A stretch of 64,000 nucleotides of DNA from Bowdeniella nasicola (lineage in GTDB: Bacteria; Actinomycetota; Actinomycetes; Actinomycetales; Actinomycetaceae). Location of the stretch: positions 62,001 to 126,000 of the forward strand of contig NZ_FNQV01000002.1 in NCBI RefSeq assembly GCF_900107735.1, in the 5' to 3' direction. Within the stretch, counting starts at the first letter, position 1. Each line of letters starts with the position of its first letter. Under the pieces are notes generated by a model. The model was not told the origin of the DNA, made no database searches, and saw only the letters and a list, made by a program, of their open reading frames with translations. Shown in pieces: positions 26,901-34,596 of the stretch. The position numbers and the translations under genes were made by a program.

Positions 26901-27739
26901 GCTGGGTTATCCACACCGACGGGGGTTCGCGCGGTAACCCGGGGCCCGCGGCGCTCGGCTTCGTCATCCTTCGTGATGGCGTCGAGCGCCTGGCCTACGG
27001 CGAGTTTCTTGGCACTGCCACGAATAACGTCGCGGAATATACCGCGGTGTTGCGAGCCCTGCAGCGCTTTTCTGAGCTGGCAGCGCCCGGCGACCGGGTC
27101 GAGGTTCGAGCCGATTCGAAACTCGTCGTCGAACAGCTCAGCGGACGCTGGAAGATCAAACACGCGGACATGCGAGACCTCGCACTGAAGGTCAAGCGTG
27201 CCTACGATCCAGACCTCGTGACCTATACCTGGGTCGCGCGCGAGCACAATGCGCGCGCCGATGAGATGGCGAATAAGTCGATGGATCAGCGCGGCACAGT
27301 GGAATCCGGAATCGAAGCTCACGAGGTGACTGAGCCCGCGGCGCCTCCCAACGGACGGGTGCGCGTGGTCGTCGTTGCTGCACCGATGACCGATCAGACT
27401 CTCACCATGGTCGATCGGTTAAAGATCGGGGCCGACGCGCGGTTCTTGCCCGTCCGAATCGCGCACCGCTCGGATGCCCCGAGCCAAGACGGCGCGATTC
27501 GACTCGCGCGTCACCTGCGCTCGCTCGGCGCCGAGGTCCAGATCGAGGAGAGCCGGGAGACACTCACCCAGGCCGCCCACAGCACCGGCACGGTCGTCCT
27601 CGTTGCCTCCGATGCGGGCGCAATCCTGCAGCCCTTGAGTGGTTCGCGGTTTTCCATCGCGCCCGCGCCCGGCTCGGTGAGCGTCATCGATTCCGATGAC
27701 GGCGCACTCACCGTGCGCGCGCTCGGCGTCTTCCTCTAG
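26897..27739 (+). CDS. RNase HI-family protein with inactive-looking phosphatase-like tail
   Basis: N-terminal residues 1-135 form an RNase HI domain that degrades RNA in RNA-DNA hybrids. The acidic catalytic residues are in HTDGGSRGNPGP (D8), VAEYTA, ADSKLVVE and NARADEMANK. In many actinobacteria this gene is a fusion with a histidine phosphatase (CobC/phosphoglycerate mutase fold). Here residues 150-280 show a shortened remnant of such a domain: VRVVVVAAPMTDQT stands where LLLxRHGxT is expected and TVVLVASDAG where VxHxxP is expected, so both catalytic histidines are absent. Start is GTG at 26897, overlapping the previous stop by 4 nt. The stop interlocks with that of convergent yaaA. Confidence 0.88.
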   Translation: MSWVIHTDGGSRGNPGPAALGFVILRDGVERLAYGEFLGTATNNVAEYTAVLRALQRFSELAAPGDRVEVRADSKLVVEQLSGRWKIKHADMRDLALKVKRAYDPDLVTYTWVAREHNARADEMANKSMDQRGTVESGIEAHEVTEPAAPPNGRVRVVVVAAPMTDQTLTMVDRLKIGADARFLPVRIAHRSDAPSQDGAIRLARHLRSLGAEVQIEESRETLTQAAHSTGTVVLVASDAGAILQPLSGSRFSIAPAPGSVSVIDSDDGALTVRALGVFL

Positions 27740-28470
27740 TCACGAACCACCAGCGTCAGCGTTGCGGCATCCGCGCTGCGTGACTCGACTTCAACCCCGA
27801 AGCCCGTTCGCTTCGCAATCCGAGCAACGTCGGCAACGCTTGCCACCTTCGCTCGGGTCGTCGTGAGCTCGTGCGTCAACAGGCCGCGATAGTGCTTGGC
27901 CATGTGTGAGACGATGCTGCGCGCCCCATTGCGCTCGCGAACTGCCTGGACGCTCACGTGCGCGACGCCCGCCGGCACCTGCCACATGCGCTGGTAGAGG
28001 CCAGAGCGGCAATCGATCACAAGACCGTCGCGGCGAGCCGCCTCGTCCAGGGTGGCGCTGAGTCGCGGCTTCCAATACGAAGCGAGGACACCAAGCCCGG
28101 GCAGCTTTGATCCAGCGGGTAGTCGATAGGGAGCAATGACGTCCGTGGGGCGGACAACGCCGTACTTACCGGAAAAGATCCAGACGTCGCGATCGGGACG
28201 CGCAGCCCTGAGTTGGGCGGCATCAAACAGCACCCCGGTGTAGATCTCGTGCGCGAACCCCGCTCTGCCCGGTGAGATGTTCCAGGCTAGGTCCGCGCGC
28301 GATTTAGGTCCGACCTTCAGCGCCGCAGCGGCGGCGTCCGAGGAACCGAAAGCGGCCAGTGCGGCCGCGACCTGCGCACGCGGCTCATCGAGTTGAGGGA
28401 AACTGACGTGTGGCTCGGCAGCAATTTCGGGCTCAGACTTACCCTCAGAGGGTGGCAGGGTGATAATCAC
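27736..28470 (-). CDS. yaaA: YaaA/DUF328 peroxide stress protein
   Basis: A 244-residue member of the YaaA family; in E. coli YaaA limits Fenton damage under peroxide stress by lowering free iron. Typical features are the N-terminal LPPSEGK, FSGKYGVVRPTDVIAPYRLP, GSKLPGLGVLASYWKP and the late HMAKHYRGLL segment. The start is GTG at 28470, where the family N-terminus (IITLPPSEGK) begins; a longer frame upstream runs into the RNase P RNA gene. Only 30 nt separate it from the divergent rnpB. Confidence 0.88.
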   Translation of the reverse strand: MIITLPPSEGKSEPEIAAEPHVSFPQLDEPRAQVAAALAAFGSSDAAAAALKVGPKSRADLAWNISPGRAGFAHEIYTGVLFDAAQLRAARPDRDVWIFSGKYGVVRPTDVIAPYRLPAGSKLPGLGVLASYWKPRLSATLDEAARRDGLVIDCRSGLYQRMWQVPAGVAHVSVQAVRERNGARSIVSHMAKHYRGLLTHELTTTRAKVASVADVARIAKRTGFGVEVESRSADAATLTLVVRD

Positions 28471-28487
28471 GCAGCCCAGCCTAGCGG

Positions 28488-28493
28488 TAGACT
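28488..28493 (+). promoter_or_regulatory. -10 element of rnpB
   Basis: TAGACT lies with its end 7 nt before the predicted 5' end of RNase P RNA at 28501, the right distance for a sigma-70-type -10 element. No convincing -35 is visible; that zone overlaps the start codon of divergent yaaA. Confidence 0.4.
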
Positions 28494-28500
28494 GAAGGTG

Positions 28501-28848
28501 GATGAGCTGGCTAGGTGACCGCGGCAGATGTCGAGGAACGTCCGGGCACCGCAGGGCAGAACGGTGGGTAACGCCCACCCGGGGCGACCCGCGGGAAAGT
28601 GCAACAGAAAGTAGACCGCCTGGCAACAGGTAAGGGTGAAAGGGTGGTGTAAGAGACCACCGGCGCTTTCGGTGACGGAGGCGGCCAGGTAAACCCCGTT
28701 CGGTGCAAGACCGCGCAGCAGGCGAGCGGCCCGCTCAACGCCTGCGGGTAGGTTGCTAGAGCCGCACGGCAACGTGCGGCCAAGATAGATGGTCACCACC
28801 GGTTCCTTTGGGAGCCGGCACAGAACCCGGCGTATCGGCCGGCTCATC
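28501..28848 (+). ncRNA. rnpB: RNase P RNA (class A)
   Basis: Catalytic RNA of RNase P, which trims 5' leaders of pre-tRNAs. The ends pair as helix P1: GATGAGCTGG (28501-28510) with CCGGCTCATC (28839-28848). Conserved core blocks are present in order: GAGGAACGTCCGGGCACC near 28533, CAACAGAAAG near 28602, GTAAGAGACCACC near 28650, GTAAACCCC near 28690, AGATAGATGGTCACC near 28783 and ACAGAACCCGGCGTAT near 28820. At about 348 nt, length fits class A. It is not translated; short frames inside are ignored. Confidence 0.95.
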
Positions 28849-28870
28849 CGCCCCGGGCTAGCATGGCCCT

Positions 28871-31642
28871 ATGACGACGCCCGATGTCAATGCATCAGAC
28901 CTCGCCGACCACCACCAGTGGGGGTTTTCTGGAACGTTCCGCTCCTATCAGCAGCGGATCCTTGATCGCTACGAGGATCTCGTAGCGGATCAGCGCATCC
29001 ATATCGTTGCGGCTCCCGGCTCCGGAAAGACGATCCTCGGTCTCGAATTCATCTGCCGACTCGATGCCCCCGCCCTCGTGTTAGCACCCACGATCACTAT
29101 CAGAGACCAGTGGATCGACCGGTTTGCCACCCACTTCCAAAACGCGGCCGACCCGCAGGCCGATCCCCGAGCTTGGTGCTCCACCTCGCTGCACCATCCC
29201 GCACACATCACGGTCATCACCTATCAAGCGCTGTTCTCGGCCTATACCCGCGCTCTCGATGAGGAAACCGGCGAGGACTTCGCCGACGTCGATGTTCTCG
29301 CCGCCGTCACCGAACGCGGCATCACGACGATCTGTATGGACGAGGCCCACCATCTGCGGGCCCAGTGGCATCGTGCGCTGACGGCCTTTATGGAATCGAT
29401 GCGCGCCACGTGCCCGGAGCTCACGACGATCGCCCTGACAGCGACCCCGCCGTATGACTCGACGCCCGCCCAGTGGGAACGCTATGAAGAGCTGTGCGGA
29501 CCGATCGACGAAGAGATCTTCGCCCCCGAACTCGTCGCAACCGGCGACCTATGCCCGCACCAGGACTATGTCTATGTCACCGAGCCGAACCGGCAGGAGC
29601 GCGCCGAGATCGCCCAATTGCGGGAGCGTGGAGTCGGCGTCATTGCCTCGCTCACCGCGTCGGGAAGCCTGCGTCAGATCGCGGCAGATCTCGTGCGGCT
29701 GACCGATACCCAGGTGCAAGAAGCGCTCGATGATGAGGATTCCTTCTACGCCTTGATCCGACTCCTGACGGCGACGGACCAGGAGGTGCCGCGCAGTATC
29801 CGGGCGCTGTTCACCCAGCGTCGACCAGAACTCGCAGACGAACTCGGGTTGCAGTTCATCCTCGATCACAGCGACATGTTCACCTCGAGCGCAGTGGACG
29901 AAATCCGCGGCGAGCTTGTGAGCGCTAACCTCCTCGACGGGAACAAGATTTCGGTGACGGGCGAACTCAAGGTCAATCGCCTTCTGACCCAGTCAGCCGG
30001 GAAGATCCGTGCCGTCAGCGATATCGCCGAAGAAGAAGTTAACGGGATGGGCGAGCGCCTCCGGATGGTCGTTCTCGCCGATCACGTGCGACGCGAATAC
30101 CTGACGAGCCTCGGGCGGGAGGATTCCATCGTCCATATGGGGGTTATTCCGCTCTTTGAAGCCTTGCGTCGCCGCGTCGGGCACGCCGCCCGCATCGCGG
30201 CCCTCACCGGGTCGGTCATTGTCATTCCTCGCGCCGCTCTGAACGAGATCACGCAATACGCAGCAGAGCTTGGCGGCGAGGTCACCCAGGCCAAGGACGT
30301 CACCGATGACTACCTCCAGGTGGCGTTTTCTGGCGGCACTCGGGTCTCGGTGCCGGTGATGACGAAGGCATTTGAGGAGGGCTTGTTTACAGTCCTGGTC
30401 GGCACGGCTGCACTGCTGGGGGAGGGGTGGGATTCTCCGCGAGCCAACGCTCTCATCATGGCGAGTTCCGTGCGCGCCTTCATGCTGACGAATCAAATGC
30501 GCGGCCGGGTCATTCGAATTGACCCGCTGGATCCCGACAAGACTGCCAATATTTGGCACATCGCCACGTGTGATGTCGTAGAAGAAGGTCTCATCGCCGA
30601 TCACCTTAACCGGCGCGCTGGCGAGGGAGCCCGAGTCCTTGCCTCCCACGATGTTCGCTCCTTGATGACACGCTTTGAAGCATTCGTCGCACCGCGAGCG
30701 GATATTCCTGTGATCGAAAACGGGTTTGAGCGGTGCTTCGATAAGCCTCCCGAGGAGGCCTACCACCGCATAGCAGACGCCAATGAGACCATGATGAACC
30801 GTGCCTATCGGCGCGATGAGATGCGTGCGCAGTGGGCGGCCGCCCTCGCCGACGGCAACTATCCCGACAGCCAACCGTTCGAAATGCAGCTCAAGGTGGA
30901 AACCGAGCAGGACGTGTCCGCTGGCGTCTTTCCCTACCTTGATGTCATTGTCTTCGCGGTGCTCGTCGTCCTGTTCTCCCTAGGGATTGGCGCGACCGAG
31001 GCGGGGACCCGGCTCGTTTCCGGCCCTCTTGCCCAAACGCTCGTGATCGCTGGCACGCTACTGGTCGGTGGTCTTGCCACCTGGATGCGGATGCGCTCAG
31101 TCGCTCAGATCACCGGTAGTGAGCGCCGCCTACGGGCTGAGGCCATTGCCGTTGCTCGAACCCTGAAGGAACTGGGGATCATCTCTTCGGAGACCTTGGC
31201 CGTCGAGGTCGACATGCCCGAGTATGACCCAACGAGACGGACGCGCCTACGCCTGTCAGGCGGCACCTTTTCCGACCGCCAGCAGTTCGCGACCGCCATG
31301 CGCCAACTGTGTGGGCCGATCACGAATGCCCGATATCTGATCACCCCGGCGCATCGGATCAAGATCCGGGGCATCTTCTTTGCCCAATCGGTACCAGACG
31401 CGATCGGACTGCGCAGGCAGAGTGTGGACATCTTCATCTCCGAGTTGGAAAAGATGAAGCTGCCGATGCAGGCGATTTACACCAGAAATCCCGAAGGCCG
31501 CGACTTCTTGCTCAAAGCCCGCCGGCGCAGCGGCTCCAATATCGCCGCTCGCATCACCCGCCAATCCCGGCGTTATGCGCGCCAGCTGTCAGCCGTCACG
31601 AAACTCTTCGGCGAGGGCGGCGGTTTCGAGGGCGGGGACTAA
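28871..31642 (+). CDS. SF2 DEAD/DEAH helicase-like protein with two transmembrane helices
   Basis: A 923-residue protein beginning 22 nt after rnpB. Superfamily 2 ATPase motifs are intact: FRSYQQRIL (23-31), Walker A APGSGKT (48-54), DEAH (157-160), TATPP (190-194), the motif V-like GEGWDSPRA (517-525) and motif VI QMRGRVIR (542-549). A large helical insert separates the two RecA-like lobes. Unusually, two hydrophobic segments follow at about 687-706 and 720-740, joined by a short loop, and then a basic C-terminal domain of about 180 residues that I do not recognise. This suggests a membrane-tethered helicase or translocase facing the cytoplasm. I see no nuclease motif. Role unknown; its stop interlocks with convergent ppgK. 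Confidence 0.8.
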   Translation: MTTPDVNASDLADHHQWGFSGTFRSYQQRILDRYEDLVADQRIHIVAAPGSGKTILGLEFICRLDAPALVLAPTITIRDQWIDRFATHFQNAADPQADPRAWCSTSLHHPAHITVITYQALFSAYTRALDEETGEDFADVDVLAAVTERGITTICMDEAHHLRAQWHRALTAFMESMRATCPELTTIALTATPPYDSTPAQWERYEELCGPIDEEIFAPELVATGDLCPHQDYVYVTEPNRQERAEIAQLRERGVGVIASLTASGSLRQIAADLVRLTDTQVQEALDDEDSFYALIRLLTATDQEVPRSIRALFTQRRPELADELGLQFILDHSDMFTSSAVDEIRGELVSANLLDGNKISVTGELKVNRLLTQSAGKIRAVSDIAEEEVNGMGERLRMVVLADHVRREYLTSLGREDSIVHMGVIPLFEALRRRVGHAARIAALTGSVIVIPRAALNEITQYAAELGGEVTQAKDVTDDYLQVAFSGGTRVSVPVMTKAFEEGLFTVLVGTAALLGEGWDSPRANALIMASSVRAFMLTNQMRGRVIRIDPLDPDKTANIWHIATCDVVEEGLIADHLNRRAGEGARVLASHDVRSLMTRFEAFVAPRADIPVIENGFERCFDKPPEEAYHRIADANETMMNRAYRRDEMRAQWAAALADGNYPDSQPFEMQLKVETEQDVSAGVFPYLDVIVFAVLVVLFSLGIGATEAGTRLVSGPLAQTLVIAGTLLVGGLATWMRMRSVAQITGSERRLRAEAIAVARTLKELGIISSETLAVEVDMPEYDPTRRTRLRLSGGTFSDRQQFATAMRQLCGPITNARYLITPAHRIKIRGIFFAQSVPDAIGLRRQSVDIFISELEKMKLPMQAIYTRNPEGRDFLLKARRRSGSNIAARITRQSRRYARQLSAVTKLFGEGGGFEGGD

Positions 31643-32391
31643 CCCTCGTAGCCTTCGCTGGCGAGCGCAGCCGCGCCCACAATACCCGCCTGGTTGCGCA
31701 ATGTGGCCGGAACAATCGGGCAGCGAACCGAAATGAGGGGCAGGAATTGGTCGTGGTCTTTGGAAACGCCGCCACCGACCACGATGAGGTCGGGGGAGAA
31801 GAGCATGTCGAGATGTGAGTAGTACTTCTGCAGCTTTTTCGCCCACTTCTTGAAGTTCCACTCGTTTCGCTCACGCACGCCCGCCGATGCCCGATGTTCA
31901 GCGACGTGCCCGTCGAGCTCGAGATGGCCAAGTTCGGTGTTCGGAATGAGCTGACCGTTATAGATGAAGGCCGAGCCGATCCCCGTACCGAGGGTGGTGA
32001 CGATGACGAGACCCTCCTGGCCAACTGCCGCACCAAATTTCGCTTCGGCGTAGCCCGCAGCGTCCGCGTCATTAACCGCAACAACGGTGCGACCGAGGCG
32101 CTCGGAAAAGAGCTCGGGGACGTTGACACCCTTCCAGGACTGGTCGAGATTGGCAATGAAACCGACCGTGCCGTGCTTGATGGGCGCCGGAAAGGTGATT
32201 CCCACCGGGACGTCATCGGCCGGCTTGAAGTGTTTGATGAGCTCTTCGCAGGTATCAGCTACCGCGTCCGGGGTGGAGGGGTGCGGGGTCGGGATCCGGT
32301 AGCGGTCATCGGCAAAGCTGCCCGTGTCCAAGTCGACCGGCGCACCTTTGATTCCCGATCCACCGATGTCGATTCCGAATGCGTCGCTCAT
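31639..32391 (-). CDS. ppgK: polyphosphate glucokinase
   Basis: Phosphorylates glucose using inorganic polyphosphate or ATP; an actinobacterial ROK-family enzyme. The 250-residue protein shows the phosphate-binding FGIDIGGSGIKGAPVD at the N-terminus and TTLGTGIGSAFIYNG in the middle, and the ROK-like ELGHLELDG. The ATG at 32391 is preceded by GGAGA, which overlaps the map stop region, and matches the family N-terminus; upstream in-frame codons lie inside map. It is 8 nt downstream of map, suggesting one transcript. Confidence 0.93.
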   Translation of the reverse strand: MSDAFGIDIGGSGIKGAPVDLDTGSFADDRYRIPTPHPSTPDAVADTCEELIKHFKPADDVPVGITFPAPIKHGTVGFIANLDQSWKGVNVPELFSERLGRTVVAVNDADAAGYAEAKFGAAVGQEGLVIVTTLGTGIGSAFIYNGQLIPNTELGHLELDGHVAEHRASAGVRERNEWNFKKWAKKLQKYYSHLDMLFSPDLIVVGGGVSKDHDQFLPLISVRCPIVPATLRNQAGIVGAAALASEGYEG

Positions 32392-32399
32392 GTCTCTCC

Positions 32400-33275
32400 T
32401 TAAGGCAGCGTCAGGATATCTGCGCCGGTTGGCGTTACGGCGATCGTATGTTCGAACTGCGCGGTTCGCGAATGATCCTTCGTCACCACGGTCCATCCGT
32501 CATCCCACTGATATGACTCGGCCGTGCCCAAGGTGAGCATCGGTTCGATCGTAAAGACCATGCCGACCTCGATGACCGTGTCATACATGGGAGCCGCGTC
32601 GTAGTGCGGAATGATCAAGCCCGAGTGGAAGGCCTCACCGACTCCGTGGCCCGTGTACTCGCGCACCACACCGTAGCCAAAGCGCTTGGCATACTTTTCA
32701 ATCACGCGGCCAATGACGTTGACTTCGCGACCGGGCTTGACGGCCTTGATGCCGCGCTCCATCGCGAGTTTGGTGCGTTCCACGAGCAGGCGCGCCTCCT
32801 CATCAACGTCGCCGACGAGAAACGTCATATTGGTATCACCGTGGACACCGTCGAGGTAAGCCGTGACGTCGACGTTGACGATATCGCCGTCAGCCAGGGC
32901 AGTGTCGTCAGGGATGCCATGACAGATGACCTCGTTGATGGAGGTGCACAGCGATTTAGGGAAGCCCTGGTAGTCCAGGCACGAGGGATAAGCCCCGTGG
33001 TCGAGTAAGTAGGCGTGACCGACCGCATCGATCTCATCGGTCGTGACGCCCGGCGCAATCATCTTCTCGATCTCCGCCAAAGCGCCGGCCGCGACCTTGC
33101 CAGCGGCACGGATCTTTTCGATTGTTTCAGCCGATTTAATCTCGCTAGCTGTCACGCGCTCCGGGCCGGTTCGGCCGACGTATTCCGGGCGCGCGATGTG
33201 TCCGGGAACGGTACGTTTGGGAGAGAGAGTGCCGGGGGTCAGTACTCCGCGAGGAGCGCGATCGATCGAGGTCAT
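32400..33275 (-). CDS. map: type I methionine aminopeptidase
   Basis: Removes N-terminal methionine from nascent proteins. The five metal ligands can be placed in [18 protein letters not shown] (two Asp), [11 protein letters not shown] (His), FTIEPML (Glu) and FEHTIAV (Glu). Residues 1-40 form an extension ([20 protein letters not shown]) typical of the actinobacterial MetAP1c-like group, which contains a proline-rich SH3-binding-like segment. Length 291 aa. It heads a likely map-ppgK transcript. Confidence 0.95.
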   Translation of the reverse strand: MTSIDRAPRGVLTPGTLSPKRTVPGHIARPEYVGRTGPERVTASEIKSAETIEKIRAAGKVAAGALAEIEKMIAPGVTTDEIDAVGHAYLLDHGAYPSCLDYQGFPKSLCTSINEVICHGIPDDTALADGDIVNVDVTAYLDGVHGDTNMTFLVGDVDEEARLLVERTKLAMERGIKAVKPGREVNVIGRVIEKYAKRFGYGVVREYTGHGVGEAFHSGLIIPHYDAAPMYDTVIEVGMVFTIEPMLTLGTAESYQWDDGWTVVTKDHSRTAQFEHTIAVTPTGADILTLP

Positions 33276-33328
33276 GCTTCGATCCTAAAGCCCCGGCTCC
33301 CCGCACGTGAAAAGGAGAAGGAGTAGGC

Positions 33329-33511
33329 ATGGCTGCTGAGTATTACTACGTCATCGCAACCGGTGAGGTCGAAGAGGGCCGCCAGTCGGGCGCAAGCGGA
33401 CGAATGGGGCCCTATCCCACGCGCGAGGCTGCCGAGCACGCGATGCAGATCGCCAAGGAACGCAACGAGAAGTGGGAAGAAGAAGACCGGGAGTGGAACG
33501 AGGAGGACTAG
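33329..33511 (+). CDS. small SPOR-like conserved protein
   Basis: A 60-residue acidic protein (YYYVIATGEVEEGRQSGASG, MGPYPTREAAEHAMQIA) resembling the short proteins annotated as SPOR-like in actinobacteria. The pattern aromatic-V-x-TGxVEEGRQS ... MGPYxTREEAExA...ARERNExWEEED is one I recognise as conserved. AAGGAGAAGGAG just upstream gives a strong ribosome site. No signal peptide or membrane segment, so a peptidoglycan role as in true SPOR domains is doubtful. Function unknown. Confidence 0.75.
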   Translation: MAAEYYYVIATGEVEEGRQSGASGRMGPYPTREAAEHAMQIAKERNEKWEEEDREWNEED

Positions 33512-33518
33512 CCTCCTC
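33500..33518. terminator. hairpin over the stop codon of the small SPOR-like gene
   Basis: GAGGAGG (33500-33506) and CCTCCTC (33512-33518) form a 7-bp perfect stem whose loop ACTAG includes the TAG stop. It could serve as a terminator for the short gene; only TT follows. Confidence 0.4.
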
Positions 33519-33696
33519 TTCGCGCTTGTGAGCGTCAGACTTGACCGGCGGCATCATTCCAATGGTCCGCGGCGACGCTCTAGCGAAGTCGTGCGACCGC
33601 GGGGCTGGTGCGGTTCTATGGGCGCCCGTTCATGCCGGAGACGACACGAAGGGCTGACATATCATCGCGAGCTTTCGCTAAAACTCAAACGCCCCA

Positions 33697-34596
33697 CTAT
33701 TCCTGGTAGGAGTGTTCAGCAGCGGGGAAGGTCCCCTCGCACACCTCGTACTTGTAGGCCCGTGCAGCGTTGTAGAGCTCAGCGCCCACGTTGCCGAACT
33801 GCTTGGCAAAGCGCGGTGACCAGCTCGTCATGCCCGCCATGTCGGTCCAGACGAGGACCTGGCCATCGCAGTTGACGCCCGCTCCGATTCCGATGGTGGG
33901 AATATCGAGGACCTCGGTGATGCGTTCGGCAAGCGGGGCCGGAACCATTTCGAGCACGATCATGATGGCGCCGGCATCTTGCAAGGCGATAGCGTCCTCG
34001 ACGAGAGTCTCGGCGGCATCGCCGCGACCTTGAACCCGCTTTCCACCAAGAACGTTTTCGGCCTGCGGCGTGAATCCGAGGTGCCCAACGACGGGGATCC
34101 CGGCGCGGGTGAGCAGCTCGACGTGGCCGGCGAGGTGGGCTCCGCCCTCGAACTTCACGGCGTGCGCGTTGGCTTCCTTCAGCATCCGTACGGCGGTCGC
34201 CAGGGCCTGCTCGGGAGAGGCCTCGTAAGAGCCGAATGGCAGATCGGCAATCACCAAAGCACGCTGGGTGGCGCGCGTGACGGCCCGCACTGCGGGGATC
34301 ATCTCGTCGACCGTCACCGGGATGGTCGAGGGGTATCCCAGCATGTTGTCGCCAATGGAATCGCCCACGAGAATCGTGTCGATACCGGCCTCATCAAAAA
34401 TGCGAGCGGTCACGGCGTCGTAGGCGGTCAGCATCGTGATGCGTTCGTGGCGTTCCTTCATCGCGCGCAGATGGTGGACTCGCACCCGGCCGGGCACCGG
34501 CACGCCCTTCTTGCCGTCTTTGGGTTGGCCCTGGCCAACGGCCAGACCGATCGGGGGAGTGGCGGGGGCGGGGCGGTGAATCGGGTCGGGGGTCAC
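33697..34596 (-). CDS. panB: 3-methyl-2-oxobutanoate hydroxymethyltransferase
   Basis: First committed step of pantothenate synthesis: transfers a hydroxymethyl group from methylene-tetrahydrofolate to 2-oxoisovalerate. The 299-residue product has MLTAYDAVTARIFDEAG, the Mg-binding LVGDSIGDNMLGY, HAVKFEGG, HLGFTPQ and the catalytic Glu in MIVLEMVPA. A GTG start at 34596 overlaps the nadE stop (GTGA) and has GAGGAG 6 nt upstream. The N-terminal 45 residues are a Pro-rich extension. panC and panD are not in the window. Confidence 0.94.
   Translation of the reverse strand: MTPDPIHRPAPATPPIGLAVGQGQPKDGKKGVPVPGRVRVHHLRAMKERHERITMLTAYDAVTARIFDEAGIDTILVGDSIGDNMLGYPSTIPVTVDEMIPAVRAVTRATQRALVIADLPFGSYEASPEQALATAVRMLKEANAHAVKFEGGAHLAGHVELLTRAGIPVVGHLGFTPQAENVLGGKRVQGRGDAAETLVEDAIALQDAGAIMIVLEMVPAPLAERITEVLDIPTIGIGAGVNCDGQVLVWTDMAGMTSWSPRFAKQFGNVGAELYNAARAYKYEVCEGTFPAAEHSYQE

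Noticed and set aside
28871-32391. Helicase and neighbours as a defence island
   Set aside because: The neighbours are rnpB, ppgK and map, all housekeeping; no nuclease, methylase or toxin is present, so only the helicase itself is flagged.
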